DNA from: an uncultured bacterium
Lineage (GTDB): Bacteria > Bacillota > Clostridia > Lachnospirales > Lachnospiraceae
Assembly: GCA_948467735.1 (NCBI GenBank)
Contig: CAOKFN010000033.1
Span: 1 to 51,864, forward strand
Direction of reading: 5' to 3'
DNA: 51,864 nt
Both the position numbers and the translations under genes were made by a program. This document shows positions 16,052-25,553 of the stretch, piece after piece. Positions within the stretch are counted from its first letter, which is position 1, and each line of letters starts with the position of its first letter. The notes beneath the pieces are model-generated. The model made no database searches and was not told the origin of the DNA. It was given only the letters and a program-made list of their open reading frames with translations.

Positions 16052-18889
16052 TTATTCTTCACCCAGCTTCAGGGCCTTAGCCACATTCAGCTTAAATACC
16101 ATGATGAGCAGCACCAGAAGACAGACTGCCATCACCGCTGCCAGCGCCGTATAAAGGCGGATCATGTCGGACGGGTTGGTGTACAGCTGCATGGGAAGCA
16201 CCTGATCATCTGCGGCATAAGCCATCTGCAGCATGGGCACAAACATTCCCGACGCCAGCTTTCCGATTCCGATTCCTACCAGAATGGACAGGATTCCGGA
16301 AAATATCTGTTCCAGCATCAACATATGAAACAATTCCTTTTTATGCATGCCAAAGGCTCGCAGAACGCCGAAGATCATCTCTCTGGACCGGATGGACATA
16401 ATCCAGTAAATCAGATATCCCACCCCGCATAATAATATCATCACCAAAAAGCCCATGGTGAGGACGCCGTTGGTTCCCTGCAGCAACGGGTCTTCCAGCT
16501 CATTTTTGACATCCGTGCGGCGGTCGATATATTTCTCCACTTTGACGTCCTTTTCTTTAATCCAATCTGCCACTTCCGAAGGCTCCGCATCTTCCTTTAA
16601 AGTAATCCAAACCTCATAGGGCTGGGGCTGTGATCCGAAAGCGCGCTCAAACATAGCAAGATTGGCCACCACAAGATAATTGTCCTCCACCACTACATTT
16701 CCCGCATAATCCACATAAGTAGCAGTAGGCTCAAATCCCGGCCAATAATCCACATAGCCCACAATCCTGCCGCTCACGCGCCACCTGCTGGTCACTTCCG
16801 TCTCGCCGCTTCCTATGGTGGATTCGTAGGTACAGCCGATATCGCGTCCTATATTATAGCCAAACTGTGTCTGAAAATTTCGGGATACCAAGATGCCGTC
16901 GGGTTCGTCCGCAAGGGCGTTCAGATATTCATAATAATGACCCTCCAGCAAATCTCTGTCAAGCCATGTATTTTCTCCGAACTCCTTGGAATGAATCCCA
17001 TACAGAGTGACATTTACGGTATCATTGTTCAGCTTTGCGGAGACATTCACTCTATTATTAGCGGAATCAACATACAACACCCTTGTATACGACTCCGCCG
17101 CCCCAAGAGTGGCGTACTTCTGAAAGTCCTGCTCGTAATACCGCGGCAGAATCGTGCTGTCCTCCGCCACAAGCGCCGCATTATCCCTCCACACTTCCTT
17201 GATAACAATGTCCGCTCCATCCAGATATTCCACATTTTTACGCGCATTCTGCAATATCGTCCGGGCCACCGTAGCATGAAACGCTCCCAGCGAAACCGTC
17301 AGAATCAAAAATAACATAATAAACTGCTGTTTGCGTCCGTTTTTCATATTTTCCATAAAGGAAGCGTAGCTGGACGGACGCCAGAAACGCCGGCCTATGA
17401 GATAGACCAGATTTACCAGATGCGGCTGCAGACGCAGATATAACAGTCCCATGCCTATAATAAACAGCGAAGAGCTTATGTACAAAAGAGGATCGATGGA
17501 CTGTTCGGTGAGCACATTCTGCACCACCGCGTCCTGATTTCTGGAATAGCTATAATATCCGTACAGGCTGACTCCCAGACAAATCACATCCAAAAAAATC
17601 TTCTCCCACCAGCTTCTCTTCTTTGCCGCCCGGCTCTGCTTCAGGTTTACAATGGATATCTTGCTGTGGTTGATTGCCGGCAGCGCCATAATCAGCACCG
17701 TTGCCGCCACGGCGATTCCCAGATACAGCCACACTCCATTTTCAAAACGTATCTGCAGGTTTCTCCGCAGGCCAAATTCCAGAAAATTGCTGGCAGAGCC
17801 TAAGATTCTGCAAAAGACTCCCCCCAGAGGAATCCCTAACAGCGTCCCCGCCGCCGCAAGAAAGATGCTCTGATACAAATAAAGCCTGAAAATCTGAAAT
17901 CCGGAGCTTCCCCGGCTCTTAATCACCGATATTTCATTTTTCTCCAATTCATACATCTGACCGGAAACCATGAACAAAAATGCTCCCAGCAGCACCAGCA
18001 CAGGTATCTGCAGAATAAACAGCGTGGCGGAAACCCGAACCTGTTTCTGCCCAAAATTCTCTAAGAGCTGCAGGCAGACGTCGCATTCATAGACCTCGTC
18101 CTGCAGTACCTCCGCCAATTCTTCAATCTGGGACACCTGCAAGGCATCATAATCAAAGAGATAACAGTACTGACAGCTGATATTATGTTTGTTAATATCT
18201 TCTCCGAGAAAGATTTCCCTGAATAAATCTTCCTGTATCATACAGGTATAATCCACATTGTTATTTCCTATTTCCCAATAGAAATCACCCTCTGTCTCCC
18301 TAAACGCCCCCACAATTTTTAACCGCACGGGACTGCCGTCCTTCTCCTTCAGAGAATTGCATTCCAGCATTTCCCCCACCAGCAGATTCGTTTTTACCAT
18401 ACAATTCTGGCTGACGATTACCTCAATGCTTCCATCCTCCGCCCTGCCGTCCTCCGAGTACATTTCGCCCGCGACCATGCTGATATGCTCCGGCAGATCC
18501 GACAGACATCCCATTCTCAGGTTGGTGGACCAAATATCCGCCCGTTCCGACAGCGGACTCAATGTCCATTGTGTCAATCGGTAAAAATAAATATTTTCCT
18601 TTGTCTGAAGCCCCAGCCTTTCGCCGAGGCTTGACATCCGTTCTTCCTGCTCGCGGATTACCACCCCTTGAGTCTCTCTCATAGAAGTGTCCGTTACCAC
18701 CACTTTTGCGGGCCACTGGCCGGTCTGGGCCAAATTGTTATGAAATTCATCACGCAGCATCCTGTCAAAAGCGGCCGTCTGATACATGGGAAAGCTGATT
18801 GTGGTCGCAATCAGCAGTACGCTTCCCAAAAGCAGGCAGAGAAACATCCATTTTTTAGACAACAGCTTTTGAAACATTATTCCCAGCAT
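16052..18889 (-). CDS. FtsX/MacB-family ABC transporter permease, 945 aa
   Basis: Membrane subunit with an N-terminal transmembrane helix (about 17-37), a large extracytoplasmic domain, a first FtsX core near residues 290-420, a second large extracytoplasmic region, and a C-terminal FtsX core (about 800-940, including RSREMIFGVLRAFGM). At twice the usual MacB size it resembles two permease halves fused in one chain, as in lipoprotein or peptide export systems. Its start overlaps the stop of the upstream adaptor gene by 13 bases, which suggests coupled translation. It is probably energised by the two ATPases downstream; substrate unknown. Confidence 0.86.
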   Translation of the reverse strand: MLGIMFQKLLSKKWMFLCLLLGSVLLIATTISFPMYQTAAFDRMLRDEFHNNLAQTGQWPAKVVVTDTSMRETQGVVIREQEERMSSLGERLGLQTKENIYFYRLTQWTLSPLSERADIWSTNLRMGCLSDLPEHISMVAGEMYSEDGRAEDGSIEVIVSQNCMVKTNLLVGEMLECNSLKEKDGSPVRLKIVGAFRETEGDFYWEIGNNNVDYTCMIQEDLFREIFLGEDINKHNISCQYCYLFDYDALQVSQIEELAEVLQDEVYECDVCLQLLENFGQKQVRVSATLFILQIPVLVLLGAFLFMVSGQMYELEKNEISVIKSRGSSGFQIFRLYLYQSIFLAAAGTLLGIPLGGVFCRILGSASNFLEFGLRRNLQIRFENGVWLYLGIAVAATVLIMALPAINHSKISIVNLKQSRAAKKRSWWEKIFLDVICLGVSLYGYYSYSRNQDAVVQNVLTEQSIDPLLYISSSLFIIGMGLLYLRLQPHLVNLVYLIGRRFWRPSSYASFMENMKNGRKQQFIMLFLILTVSLGAFHATVARTILQNARKNVEYLDGADIVIKEVWRDNAALVAEDSTILPRYYEQDFQKYATLGAAESYTRVLYVDSANNRVNVSAKLNNDTVNVTLYGIHSKEFGENTWLDRDLLEGHYYEYLNALADEPDGILVSRNFQTQFGYNIGRDIGCTYESTIGSGETEVTSRWRVSGRIVGYVDYWPGFEPTATYVDYAGNVVVEDNYLVVANLAMFERAFGSQPQPYEVWITLKEDAEPSEVADWIKEKDVKVEKYIDRRTDVKNELEDPLLQGTNGVLTMGFLVMILLCGVGYLIYWIMSIRSREMIFGVLRAFGMHKKELFHMLMLEQIFSGILSILVGIGIGKLASGMFVPMLQMAYAADDQVLPMQLYTNPSDMIRLYTALAAVMAVCLLVLLIMVFKLNVAKALKLGEE

Positions 18890-21009
18890 ATTTTCATTCC
18901 TTCCGTAAGTCCATCAATTATCCAATAATCCGACCGATTGGAACCGCCCACAATAACGCTGACGGGCATCACACTGCCGTCTTCCTTCAGCACAGTCACA
19001 TAATTATTTTCTCCTATTGTCTGCACTGCCCGTTTCGGCACCAATATTACATTTTCCATCGCATTCAAAGCGGCTGCCGCTTTGATTTTCACGACGATAT
19101 ACCTTCCGCCGCTGCTCTCCTTCGCCGCCTCGAACCCGTCCAGCCCGCCCTCCGGCAGCGCCGCCAGTACGTTCTTTGACGAAAGCACCCCGCCGATATC
19201 CGCGCCCAGAGTTACCACCGTTCCTTCCGCCGTGCGCTTCTGCCCTTCCGTATCCGTGTAGGACAATTCCAGCATATGGCCCCAATGCAGATAACTGCTG
19301 GGATTCTCCAGCGACAGATAAGGCACGCTTTCATCCCCTATCACCGCGATTCCCGCATCGTCCTTAATAAGATCGCCGGAAGCATAATTCGTCCTTGAAA
19401 GCACTCTGCCGGAAACCGTCGCATAAATTTCCGTGGTGCCGTAATCCGCTTTCATCTGCGCTATCTCTTCTTCCATTTCCGCGATGTTCTCTCTCCTCTG
19501 AGCAATCGTCTCCTCATTCTTCTCATCCCCCTGCGCTATCAGGTCGTCCAGCCGCTCCTTTGCCCTCTTCAGATCGTTTTCCTTCCGCGCAAGCGCCACA
19601 TCGTCTCCTTCCACACGGACAATGGCAATCACATCGCCCTTTTCCACATGCTGATTTACCGCCGCCGTATACTCCTGAAAATAAACCTCTCCGTTTTCCA
19701 CCGGATTTCTCACCACGGTTTTCAACGGATAAACCAATTCGCCGTTTCCTTCATATGTAATCTCAAAGGTTCCCTTCTCCAGCACGGCCGTCTTGCTGCC
19801 TGCCGTAAGCGCCTGAGAGATCAGCACTTCCTCCCCCTCTTCCACGCCTGAAAGGATTTCCACATAGACATTATCGCTTGCGCCGAATTGTATATTTCTA
19901 ATGACAGCCTTGCCATCCTCCACCACATACACATATCGCTGCAGGCCTTCTCTGTGAACGGAATCCACAGCAACCGTGAGCACCTGTTCTTTCTTTTCCC
20001 TCACTACCACGATCGCCGCCGTATCTCCTACCGATACCATGCCGTTTTCCCCTTTAATAGAAAAGAGGGAAAAATCAGTATCATTATTCTCCACATATTC
20101 CACTTCATAACGCCTGCCGTCTATCACTGCGTAAATATCCTCGGCACGCAGTCTTGACACTGTAGGAATCATCTCACATTTTATATATTTCCGATTCAAA
20201 TCGCCCACTGCAATGACGGAGGCATTTGCACGAACGCTGCCGCCCGGCGAATACTCCCCTGCCGCCACTACCTGTCCGGAGATCTTCGAGAATAAAACAG
20301 CCTCTTCCCTCTCCTGCTTCAGCTTCCTAAGCTGGCCGCTGTAATACTTATAATCAAGCTCATAAAGCTCTCTTCTCTGACGCAGGGCCTCCTGCTTCGT
20401 TTCTATGGAAAGCTCCTTGCTGTTATACTGCCCCTGCCACTTTTTGCTGTTATTCTGCCATGAGGCATAAGCGGAATTGAAAACTTCCTGTCCGTCCGCC
20501 CCAGCCACATATTGCTCCGGCTCCTCCTCGGCCAGATTATCCAGAATTTCTTCCAAATCTTCCAGCTCCGATTTCAGCTTGGCAAGTTCCTCTTCCGCAT
20601 CCTTGCGATATTCCTCATAACTTTCCGTCAGAGAACTAATTTTCTCTTCCATCGCTTCCACACGCGAAGAAATCTTCTCCATGTCCATATATGCAAGCGG
20701 CGATCCAGCCTGCACCGTCTCTCCCGGCACAGCGGCGAAGGAGCCAAACGTCCTGCTGGATTCGTAAGAATATTCTTCCACATAGGGAAACACAACCGCA
20801 CTATATACCTGTGCATTGTACAGATTCCGCCTTGCCGCAGGCTCCGTATACATTACCGCCTCCTCGCCTGCCACGGGTTCATGCAACTCAATCACATCGT
20901 CCGAACCGGCATCGACGCTTCCGCATCCCGCAAGCGCCGCAAGCGTAAGACAAACCACAAGCCCGACGGAAAGAATCCTCTTTTGAGAAAACACCTTAAC
21001 AATTCTCAT
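18877..21009 (-). CDS. Double HlyD/MacA-like adaptor lipoprotein, 710 aa
   Basis: Exported lipoprotein (signal segment about 8-28, lipobox LAGC) that contains two adaptor modules in one chain. Each has a coiled-coil hairpin: one rich in Glu/Lys at about residues 95-260, the other around 470-525 (KRAKERLDDLI and EEEIAQMKADYG). Both are flanked by lipoyl-like and beta-barrel segments. A normal MacA/HlyD protein has one such unit in 350-400 residues. The start MRIVKV lies in an ATGA overlap with the preceding adaptor gene, so translation is probably coupled. It should link the permease to the outside face of the membrane or the wall. Confidence 0.82.
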   Translation of the reverse strand: MRIVKVFSQKRILSVGLVVCLTLAALAGCGSVDAGSDDVIELHEPVAGEEAVMYTEPAARRNLYNAQVYSAVVFPYVEEYSYESSRTFGSFAAVPGETVQAGSPLAYMDMEKISSRVEAMEEKISSLTESYEEYRKDAEEELAKLKSELEDLEEILDNLAEEEPEQYVAGADGQEVFNSAYASWQNNSKKWQGQYNSKELSIETKQEALRQRRELYELDYKYYSGQLRKLKQEREEAVLFSKISGQVVAAGEYSPGGSVRANASVIAVGDLNRKYIKCEMIPTVSRLRAEDIYAVIDGRRYEVEYVENNDTDFSLFSIKGENGMVSVGDTAAIVVVREKKEQVLTVAVDSVHREGLQRYVYVVEDGKAVIRNIQFGASDNVYVEILSGVEEGEEVLISQALTAGSKTAVLEKGTFEITYEGNGELVYPLKTVVRNPVENGEVYFQEYTAAVNQHVEKGDVIAIVRVEGDDVALARKENDLKRAKERLDDLIAQGDEKNEETIAQRRENIAEMEEEIAQMKADYGTTEIYATVSGRVLSRTNYASGDLIKDDAGIAVIGDESVPYLSLENPSSYLHWGHMLELSYTDTEGQKRTAEGTVVTLGADIGGVLSSKNVLAALPEGGLDGFEAAKESSGGRYIVVKIKAAAALNAMENVILVPKRAVQTIGENNYVTVLKEDGSVMPVSVIVGGSNRSDYWIIDGLTEGMKICWE

Positions 21010-22130
21010 TTCTGTATCACATACTCTCCTTCCTCCAGACCGCTTACAATCTCCACCAGCGTATCCCCCCACAAACCTGTCTCAATCCATCTGACCTCCT
21101 GAATACCGCTGTCGCCTACCACATACACATAATTTTTCCCGTCGGCATTGCGTATTACTCTTTTCGGAAGCGTAAGCACCTGTTCCCTCGTGTCCACAAC
21201 ATATATGAGCGTTCCCACCATTCCCACCTGAATGTCCGGATTGCCCTCCGGCAGTTCAAAGTAAAGAGTCTCCCCCCAATTTTTCATATCGTAGGGAATC
21301 ACCTCCACATACAATGTCTTCCCGTTTCCGGTGACTTTCAGGACCTCCGCCTTGCCCTCCTGAAAGAGATCCGCATAATCCGTATCGCTTGCCTTGGCTT
21401 CAAAAAGGCATCTGGACGTATCGATAATCGTCATCACAGTCTGGCCTTCCAGCACCTTCGCTCCTTCCAAATCAGGAGCGACATACGAGAGCACTCCGTC
21501 CATTCCGGCGTAAATGCGGCTTTCCTCCAGCTCCCGACGGGTATTCTCCAGCTGCTGGACATCCAGCGCAATCGTATCCTGATAATCTTCCCGCTTGTAG
21601 CGATATGTCTGCCGGATGCTCTCAAGAGAATCCTCCAGCTTCTCCGTTTCGCTTTCCGACATGGACGACTGATACACATAGGACCACCATCTGTTGGAAA
21701 GAGCATAAGCCTCGTCCTTGTCCGTGTATCCCAGAAGCAGTGTATTTCTTGCTATCTTGTATTCAAGCTCATCAATAGCCTCCTCATCGCTGTTGACCTT
21801 CAGCTCCGCCAGAAGCTGGCCCTTTACAACACTGTCCCCTTGGGATACATACACTTTTGAAACGGTTTTGCCGTCCGCGGAAATTACAATGTCCTCATCC
21901 TCCGTCTGCCTGTATGTACATCGCAGCATATCCGTAAGACCCACGTCGCCCACGGAAGCCACCACCATGGTATACACACTTTCCTCCTGCTGCTCGATCT
22001 GCACTATGTCTTCTTCCTCATCGGGTTCCGCGCCGCAGCCCGAAAGGTCCAGACACAGGGCGCAGACACACAGCGCCGCCAGACCATATTTTCTTTTCTT
22101 TATCTTACCCATACCTGAATTCTGCCCCAT
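21006..22130 (-). CDS. HlyD/MacA-like adaptor lipoprotein, 374 aa
   Basis: First gene of the efflux operon. It has an export signal with lipobox LSGC, then a lipoyl-like segment (VYVSQGDSVVKGQLLAEL), a coiled-coil hairpin (about 120-205), the second lipoyl half (IYAGMDGVLSYVAPDL) and a beta-barrel and membrane-proximal region. This is the standard adaptor order. The start is uncertain: ATG at 22130 or ATG at 22112 (MGKIKK), both with weak ribosome sites; the latter gives a tighter signal peptide. The two adaptors in this operon, one single and one double, imply an unusually large periplasm-like assembly for a single-membrane organism. Confidence 0.82.
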   Translation of the reverse strand: MGQNSGMGKIKKRKYGLAALCVCALCLDLSGCGAEPDEEEDIVQIEQQEESVYTMVVASVGDVGLTDMLRCTYRQTEDEDIVISADGKTVSKVYVSQGDSVVKGQLLAELKVNSDEEAIDELEYKIARNTLLLGYTDKDEAYALSNRWWSYVYQSSMSESETEKLEDSLESIRQTYRYKREDYQDTIALDVQQLENTRRELEESRIYAGMDGVLSYVAPDLEGAKVLEGQTVMTIIDTSRCLFEAKASDTDYADLFQEGKAEVLKVTGNGKTLYVEVIPYDMKNWGETLYFELPEGNPDIQVGMVGTLIYVVDTREQVLTLPKRVIRNADGKNYVYVVGDSGIQEVRWIETGLWGDTLVEIVSGLEEGEYVIQK

Positions 22131-22450
22131 TTCTTTTCTGTAACAATTGATACTGACGATCTCTAACGTCTGCCATGCCGCCCGCCCCACAAGCGGCGGA
22201 CGCTACGAACCGACGGCAAATCTTAAACTCATGAGCATAAAAGATTCTTTGTCTATTTTAACATATTATACGAGATAAGTCACCATAAATTTGTGAATTT
22301 TTTACTTTCTCCGAAGCAATCTGCTGCAATCCGGACAGGCCGCTTCCATGTGCCATGTGCCTTGACTCGCAAGCGGAAAGCATCATGTATTGATGGCAAA
22401 TTGGGCCGCTCGTGAGTATCATCCGGAAAAAACATTCTGCGGCCGCCCTT
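22131..22450. other. Intergenic region with two copies of a dispersed repeat and a -10 box
   Basis: No gene is seen. A TATAAT facing the efflux operon is at 22265-22270, without a good -35. Two related segments, about 22165-22235 and 22341-22425, share an order of motifs (AAGCGG, an A/G-rich centre, GGCAAAT, then CATGAG or CGTGAG followed by TAT/CAT) with a third copy at 48741-48830. This looks like a small dispersed intergenic repeat. Confidence 0.4.
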
Positions 22451-22906
22451 TTACAATGTCTTCTTCATGCAGACAGATTCTTCCATACCAACATACGGCC
22501 CATAATTTGGTATAATCTTATAGCCAATACTTCGATATAACGCCATTGCTGAAATCAAAGGCTCTCCTGATTCTAATATCAGATATCGGAATCCTTTTTC
22601 CCCTGCCCGCTGTTCTAGCATTTTCATAAGCTCATTTGAGATTCCCCGACCACGATATTCTTTTTTGATAAATACCCTTTTTACCTCCGCAGTTTCATCA
22701 TCATATTTTTTGAAACCTGCGCTGCCGATGGGAATATCGTTATCATACGCCATGACAACATCATGGATATCATCTAATTTATTATAAGGAATATATTCCG
22801 CTCTATTTTCTTCACCGCCCGCAAGTTCATTGAGAAATGCATCTAATTCATGACACAATCCAATAAAATCTTTATTGCTTCCGTCCGTGTATTCAAATCT
22901 TATCAT
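22451..22906 (-). CDS. GNAT-family N-acetyltransferase, 151 aa
   Basis: Compact acetyltransferase with the acetyl-CoA site VFIKKEYRGRGIS (motif A, about residues 91-103), a preceding beta strand that carries KRV, and the later LYRSIGYKIIPNYG segment (motif B). Length and order are normal for the family. The acceptor substrate cannot be predicted. GGAGAGG lies just before the start. It stands alone between the efflux operon and tpiA. Confidence 0.9.
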   Translation of the reverse strand: MIRFEYTDGSNKDFIGLCHELDAFLNELAGGEENRAEYIPYNKLDDIHDVVMAYDNDIPIGSAGFKKYDDETAEVKRVFIKKEYRGRGISNELMKMLEQRAGEKGFRYLILESGEPLISAMALYRSIGYKIIPNYGPYVGMEESVCMKKTL

Positions 22907-22972
22907 TTTTCCTCTCCGTTTTGAATATTCTCAGGCAGAATCATGCCGGTCCTTCGCTGAAATTAGATATGT

Positions 22973-22998
22973 AAAAAGCGGCCGAATCACTCGGCCGC
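22973..22998 (-). terminator. Intrinsic terminator after tpiA
   Basis: Eight-base stem (GCGGCCGA / TCGGCCGC) with a 5-base loop, followed on the minus strand by a run of five T. It lies about 80 bases past the tpiA stop. Confidence 0.88.
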
Positions 22999-23060
22999 CA
23001 AAAAAACGAGAACTAACACATTTTACTTAACAAACCTGAATTACTTGTTGTAATTCATGA

Positions 23061-23087
23061 CTATTGATTTGCGAAACAAATCAATAG
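23061..23087 (-). other. Perfect hairpin overlapping the tpiA stop codon
   Basis: Eleven-base arms (CTATTGATTTG / CAAATCAATAG) with a 5-base loop. One arm contains the tpiA TGA and its last codons. No T-run follows, so it is not a classic terminator; it may protect the transcript end. Confidence 0.5.
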
Positions 23088-23827
23088 CACACGATTTTCC
23101 CAAAATCCGCCTTCAATGACGCGCCGCCCACCAGACCGCCGTCGATATCCGGCTGTGCAAAAAGCTCCGGCGCGCTGGACGCGGACACGGAGCCGCCGTA
23201 CTGAATGCGGACTGCCTCCGCCGTGGCGTCGTCGTATACCTCCGCGATACAGTCGCGGATTGCCTTGCAGACCTCCTGCGCCTGCTCGGTGGTAGCTACT
23301 TTTCCGGTTCCGATTGCCCAGATGGGCTCATAGGCAATGACAGCGGATGCCGCCTGCTGGGCAGTCACGTTCAAAAATGCAATCTTAATCTGCTGACGGA
23401 TAAAGTCAATCGTCACGCCCTGCTCTCTCTGGGTCAAAGTCTCGCCGCAGCAGATAATGGGAGTCAGCTTATGCTCAAACGCCTTCAAAACCTTCTTATT
23501 CACGGTCTCGTCCGTCTCCGCAAAATACTCTCTTCTCTCGGAATGGCCGATAATCACATATTTCACGCCTGCATCCACCAGCATGGCCGGGGAGATTTCT
23601 CCCGTGAACGCTCCCTTTTCCTCAAAATACATATTTTCAGCGCCAATCTGGATATTGGTGCCCTTGACTGCCTCCACCGCGGGAATAATATCAATCGCGG
23701 GTACGCAGAATACCACATCCACCTCATCGTTCTTCACAAGAGGCTTCAAAGTTTCAATTAATTCCACTGCCTGACTGGGAGTCATGTTCATCTTCCAGTT
23801 TCCGGCAACAATTTTTCTTCTTGCCAT
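23081..23827 (-). CDS. tpiA: Triosephosphate isomerase
   Basis: Interconverts dihydroxyacetone phosphate and glyceraldehyde 3-phosphate in glycolysis. Catalytic residues are visible: Asn10 and Lys12 in GNWKMN, His95 in IGHSERR and Glu167 in AYEPIWAIGTG, plus the phosphate-binding C-terminal GGS and GGLVGGASL motifs. Length (248) is normal. Third gene of a gap-pgk-tpiA group, but separated from pgk by a 500-base spacer containing a repeat array. AAGAGG precedes the start. Confidence 0.97.
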   Translation of the reverse strand: MARRKIVAGNWKMNMTPSQAVELIETLKPLVKNDEVDVVFCVPAIDIIPAVEAVKGTNIQIGAENMYFEEKGAFTGEISPAMLVDAGVKYVIIGHSERREYFAETDETVNKKVLKAFEHKLTPIICCGETLTQREQGVTIDFIRQQIKIAFLNVTAQQAASAVIAYEPIWAIGTGKVATTEQAQEVCKAIRDCIAEVYDDATAEAVRIQYGGSVSASSAPELFAQPDIDGGLVGGASLKADFGKIVCY

Positions 23828-24029
23828 ATTCTTTTCCTCTTATTAATAGTTCCGTTTCGGAACTGCTTTGAGTTTCTATTATTGATTCGTTCCTATTATT
23901 TATAGTTCCATTCCTGCACTACAGCCCCTATGGGGGCGCGATTTTCATCTGCATGGAGCGCAGATGAAAATTCTCCATGCACCCTTGAAACGCATTCCGC
24001 TTCCGTTTCGGAATTTTTTCCTATTTTAT
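23828..24029. other. Spacer upstream of tpiA
   Basis: No gene. It holds two copies of the short palindrome TTCCGTTTCGGAA, near 23850 and 24001, and several GTTCC/TTCCT repeats. One copy is followed by TTTTTT on the plus strand. No clear tpiA promoter is visible. Confidence 0.4.
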
Positions 24030-24360
24030 CGTCTGCCGCCGCGGCTCACGGCGTCGCGGATTTAGGCTGTCCCTATTTGTCGTCTGCGGCCGCGGCTCAC
24101 GGCGTCGCGGATTTAGGCTGTTCCTATTTGTCGTCTGCCGCCGCGGCTCACGGCGTCGCGGATTTAGGCTGTTCCTACTTGTCGTCTGCTGCCGCGGCTC
24201 ACGGCGTCGCGGATTTAGGCTGTTCCTATTTGTCGTCTGCCGCCGCGGCTCACGGCGTCGCGGATTTAGGCTGTTCCTATTTGTCGTCTGCTGCCGCGAC
24301 TCACGGCGTCGCGAATTTAAGCCGCTCCTATTTGTCGTCTGCTGCCGCGACGCCGGGGAG
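24030..24360 (-). repeat. Seven 51-bp tandem repeats derived from the pgk 3' end
   Basis: Units start at 24030, 24081, 24132, 24183, 24234, 24285 and 24336, exactly 51 bases apart. The last unit is the 3' end of pgk itself: it encodes the final GVAAADDK and stop TAG. The others lie in the pgk-tpiA spacer and carry only a few substitutions. Each unit includes a CCGCG/CGCGG pair that can fold into a small hairpin. The pgk tail, stop codon included, has thus been copied downstream about six times. Confidence 0.9.
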
Positions 24361-25551
24361 TACTTTGCCTTCCAAGAACTCCAAGGACGCGCCGCCTCCG
24401 GTGGAGATATGGCTCATCTTGTCCCCGAAGCCAAGCTGATTTACAGCTGCCGCGGAATCGCCGCCTCCGATAATCGTGGTGGCGTCCGTCTCTGCCAGAG
24501 CCTTCGCCACCGCGATGGTTCCCTTTGCCAAAGTAGGATTCTCGAATACGCCCATGGGTCCGTTCCATACGACGGTCTTAGCGCTCTTGACTGCCTCCGC
24601 ATACAGCTCCGCCGTCTTGGGCCCGATATCGCAGCCCTCCCTGTCCGCAGGCATAGCGGAAGACTCATATACCTCCACGTCCACCGGCGCGTCAATGGGA
24701 TTGGGGAATGCGGCAATGGTGGCCGAGTCCACGGGAAGCAGCAGCTTCTTGCCAAGCTTCTGTGCCTTCTCCAGCATTTCCTTACAGTAGTCAAGCTTTT
24801 CATTGTCAACCAGCGATTTTCCAATTTCATATCCCTGTGCCTTCAGGAACGTATACGCCATGCCGCCGCCGATAATCAGGGTATCGCATTTCTCCAGCAG
24901 ATTTGAAATCACGTTCAGCTTATCCGCAACCTTAGCGCCGCCCAGAATGGCCACAAAAGGCCTCACGGGATTCTCCACCGCATTGCCAAGGAAATTGATT
25001 TCCTTCTGCATCAGATATCCCACCACGTTCTCGCCGCCCTTTGCGGTGATGCACTTGGTAACGCCTTCCACGGACGCATGGGCCCTGTGGGAAGAACCGA
25101 ACGCGTCGCATACATACAAATCCGCCAAATCAGCCAGCTCCTTGCTGAACGCCTCGCCGTTCTTTGTCTCCTCGGAGCCGCGGAAACGGGTATTCTGCAA
25201 CAGAACCACATCCCCTTCCTTCATGGCCTCAACGGCTTTTGTGGCTGCCTCTCCGGTCACATGATAGTCTGCCACAAACACAACTTCCTTCCCCAGCTTC
25301 TCGGAAAGCCTTTTTGCCACAGGCGCCAGAGACTCTCCCTCATTGGGGCCGTTTTTCACCTTGCCCAGATGAGAGCAGAGAATCACCTTGCCGCCGTCAT
25401 TCATCAGCTTCTGAATGGTGGGCAGCGCCGCCACAATACGGGTCTCGTCCGTAATCTCGCCATTCTTCAAAGGAACATTAAAGTCGCATCTCACCAGAAC
25501 TCTCTTGCCCTTCGCGTTGATATCATCAACGGATTTCTTATTCAAACCCAT
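24328..25551 (-). CDS. pgk: Phosphoglycerate kinase
   Basis: Transfers phosphate between 1,3-bisphosphoglycerate and ADP. The N-terminal domain shows VRCDFNVPL, DETRI and SHLG; the C-terminal nucleotide domain shows GGAKVADKL, WNGPMGVFE and the GGGDSAAA and STGGGASLE loops. At 407 residues it is slightly longer than the usual 395 or so. GGAGG lies nine bases before the ATG. It is separated from gap by more than 1 kb and from tpiA by 500 bases, unlike the tight clusters in many clostridia. Its last codons form the founder unit of the 51-bp repeat. Confidence 0.97.
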   Translation of the reverse strand: MGLNKKSVDDINAKGKRVLVRCDFNVPLKNGEITDETRIVAALPTIQKLMNDGGKVILCSHLGKVKNGPNEGESLAPVAKRLSEKLGKEVVFVADYHVTGEAATKAVEAMKEGDVVLLQNTRFRGSEETKNGEAFSKELADLADLYVCDAFGSSHRAHASVEGVTKCITAKGGENVVGYLMQKEINFLGNAVENPVRPFVAILGGAKVADKLNVISNLLEKCDTLIIGGGMAYTFLKAQGYEIGKSLVDNEKLDYCKEMLEKAQKLGKKLLLPVDSATIAAFPNPIDAPVDVEVYESSAMPADREGCDIGPKTAELYAEAVKSAKTVVWNGPMGVFENPTLAKGTIAVAKALAETDATTIIGGGDSAAAVNQLGFGDKMSHISTGGGASLEFLEGKVLPGVAAADDK

Positions 25552-25553
25552 TT

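Noticed and set aside
24030..24360. CRISPR array
   Set aside because: The repeats are contiguous at 51 bp with no variable spacers and no cas genes nearby.
23930..24439. 169-codon plus-strand frame with a 17-residue repeat
   Set aside because: It is the 51-bp repeat read in an open frame; the same DNA contains the end of pgk on the other strand. No ribosome site supports it.
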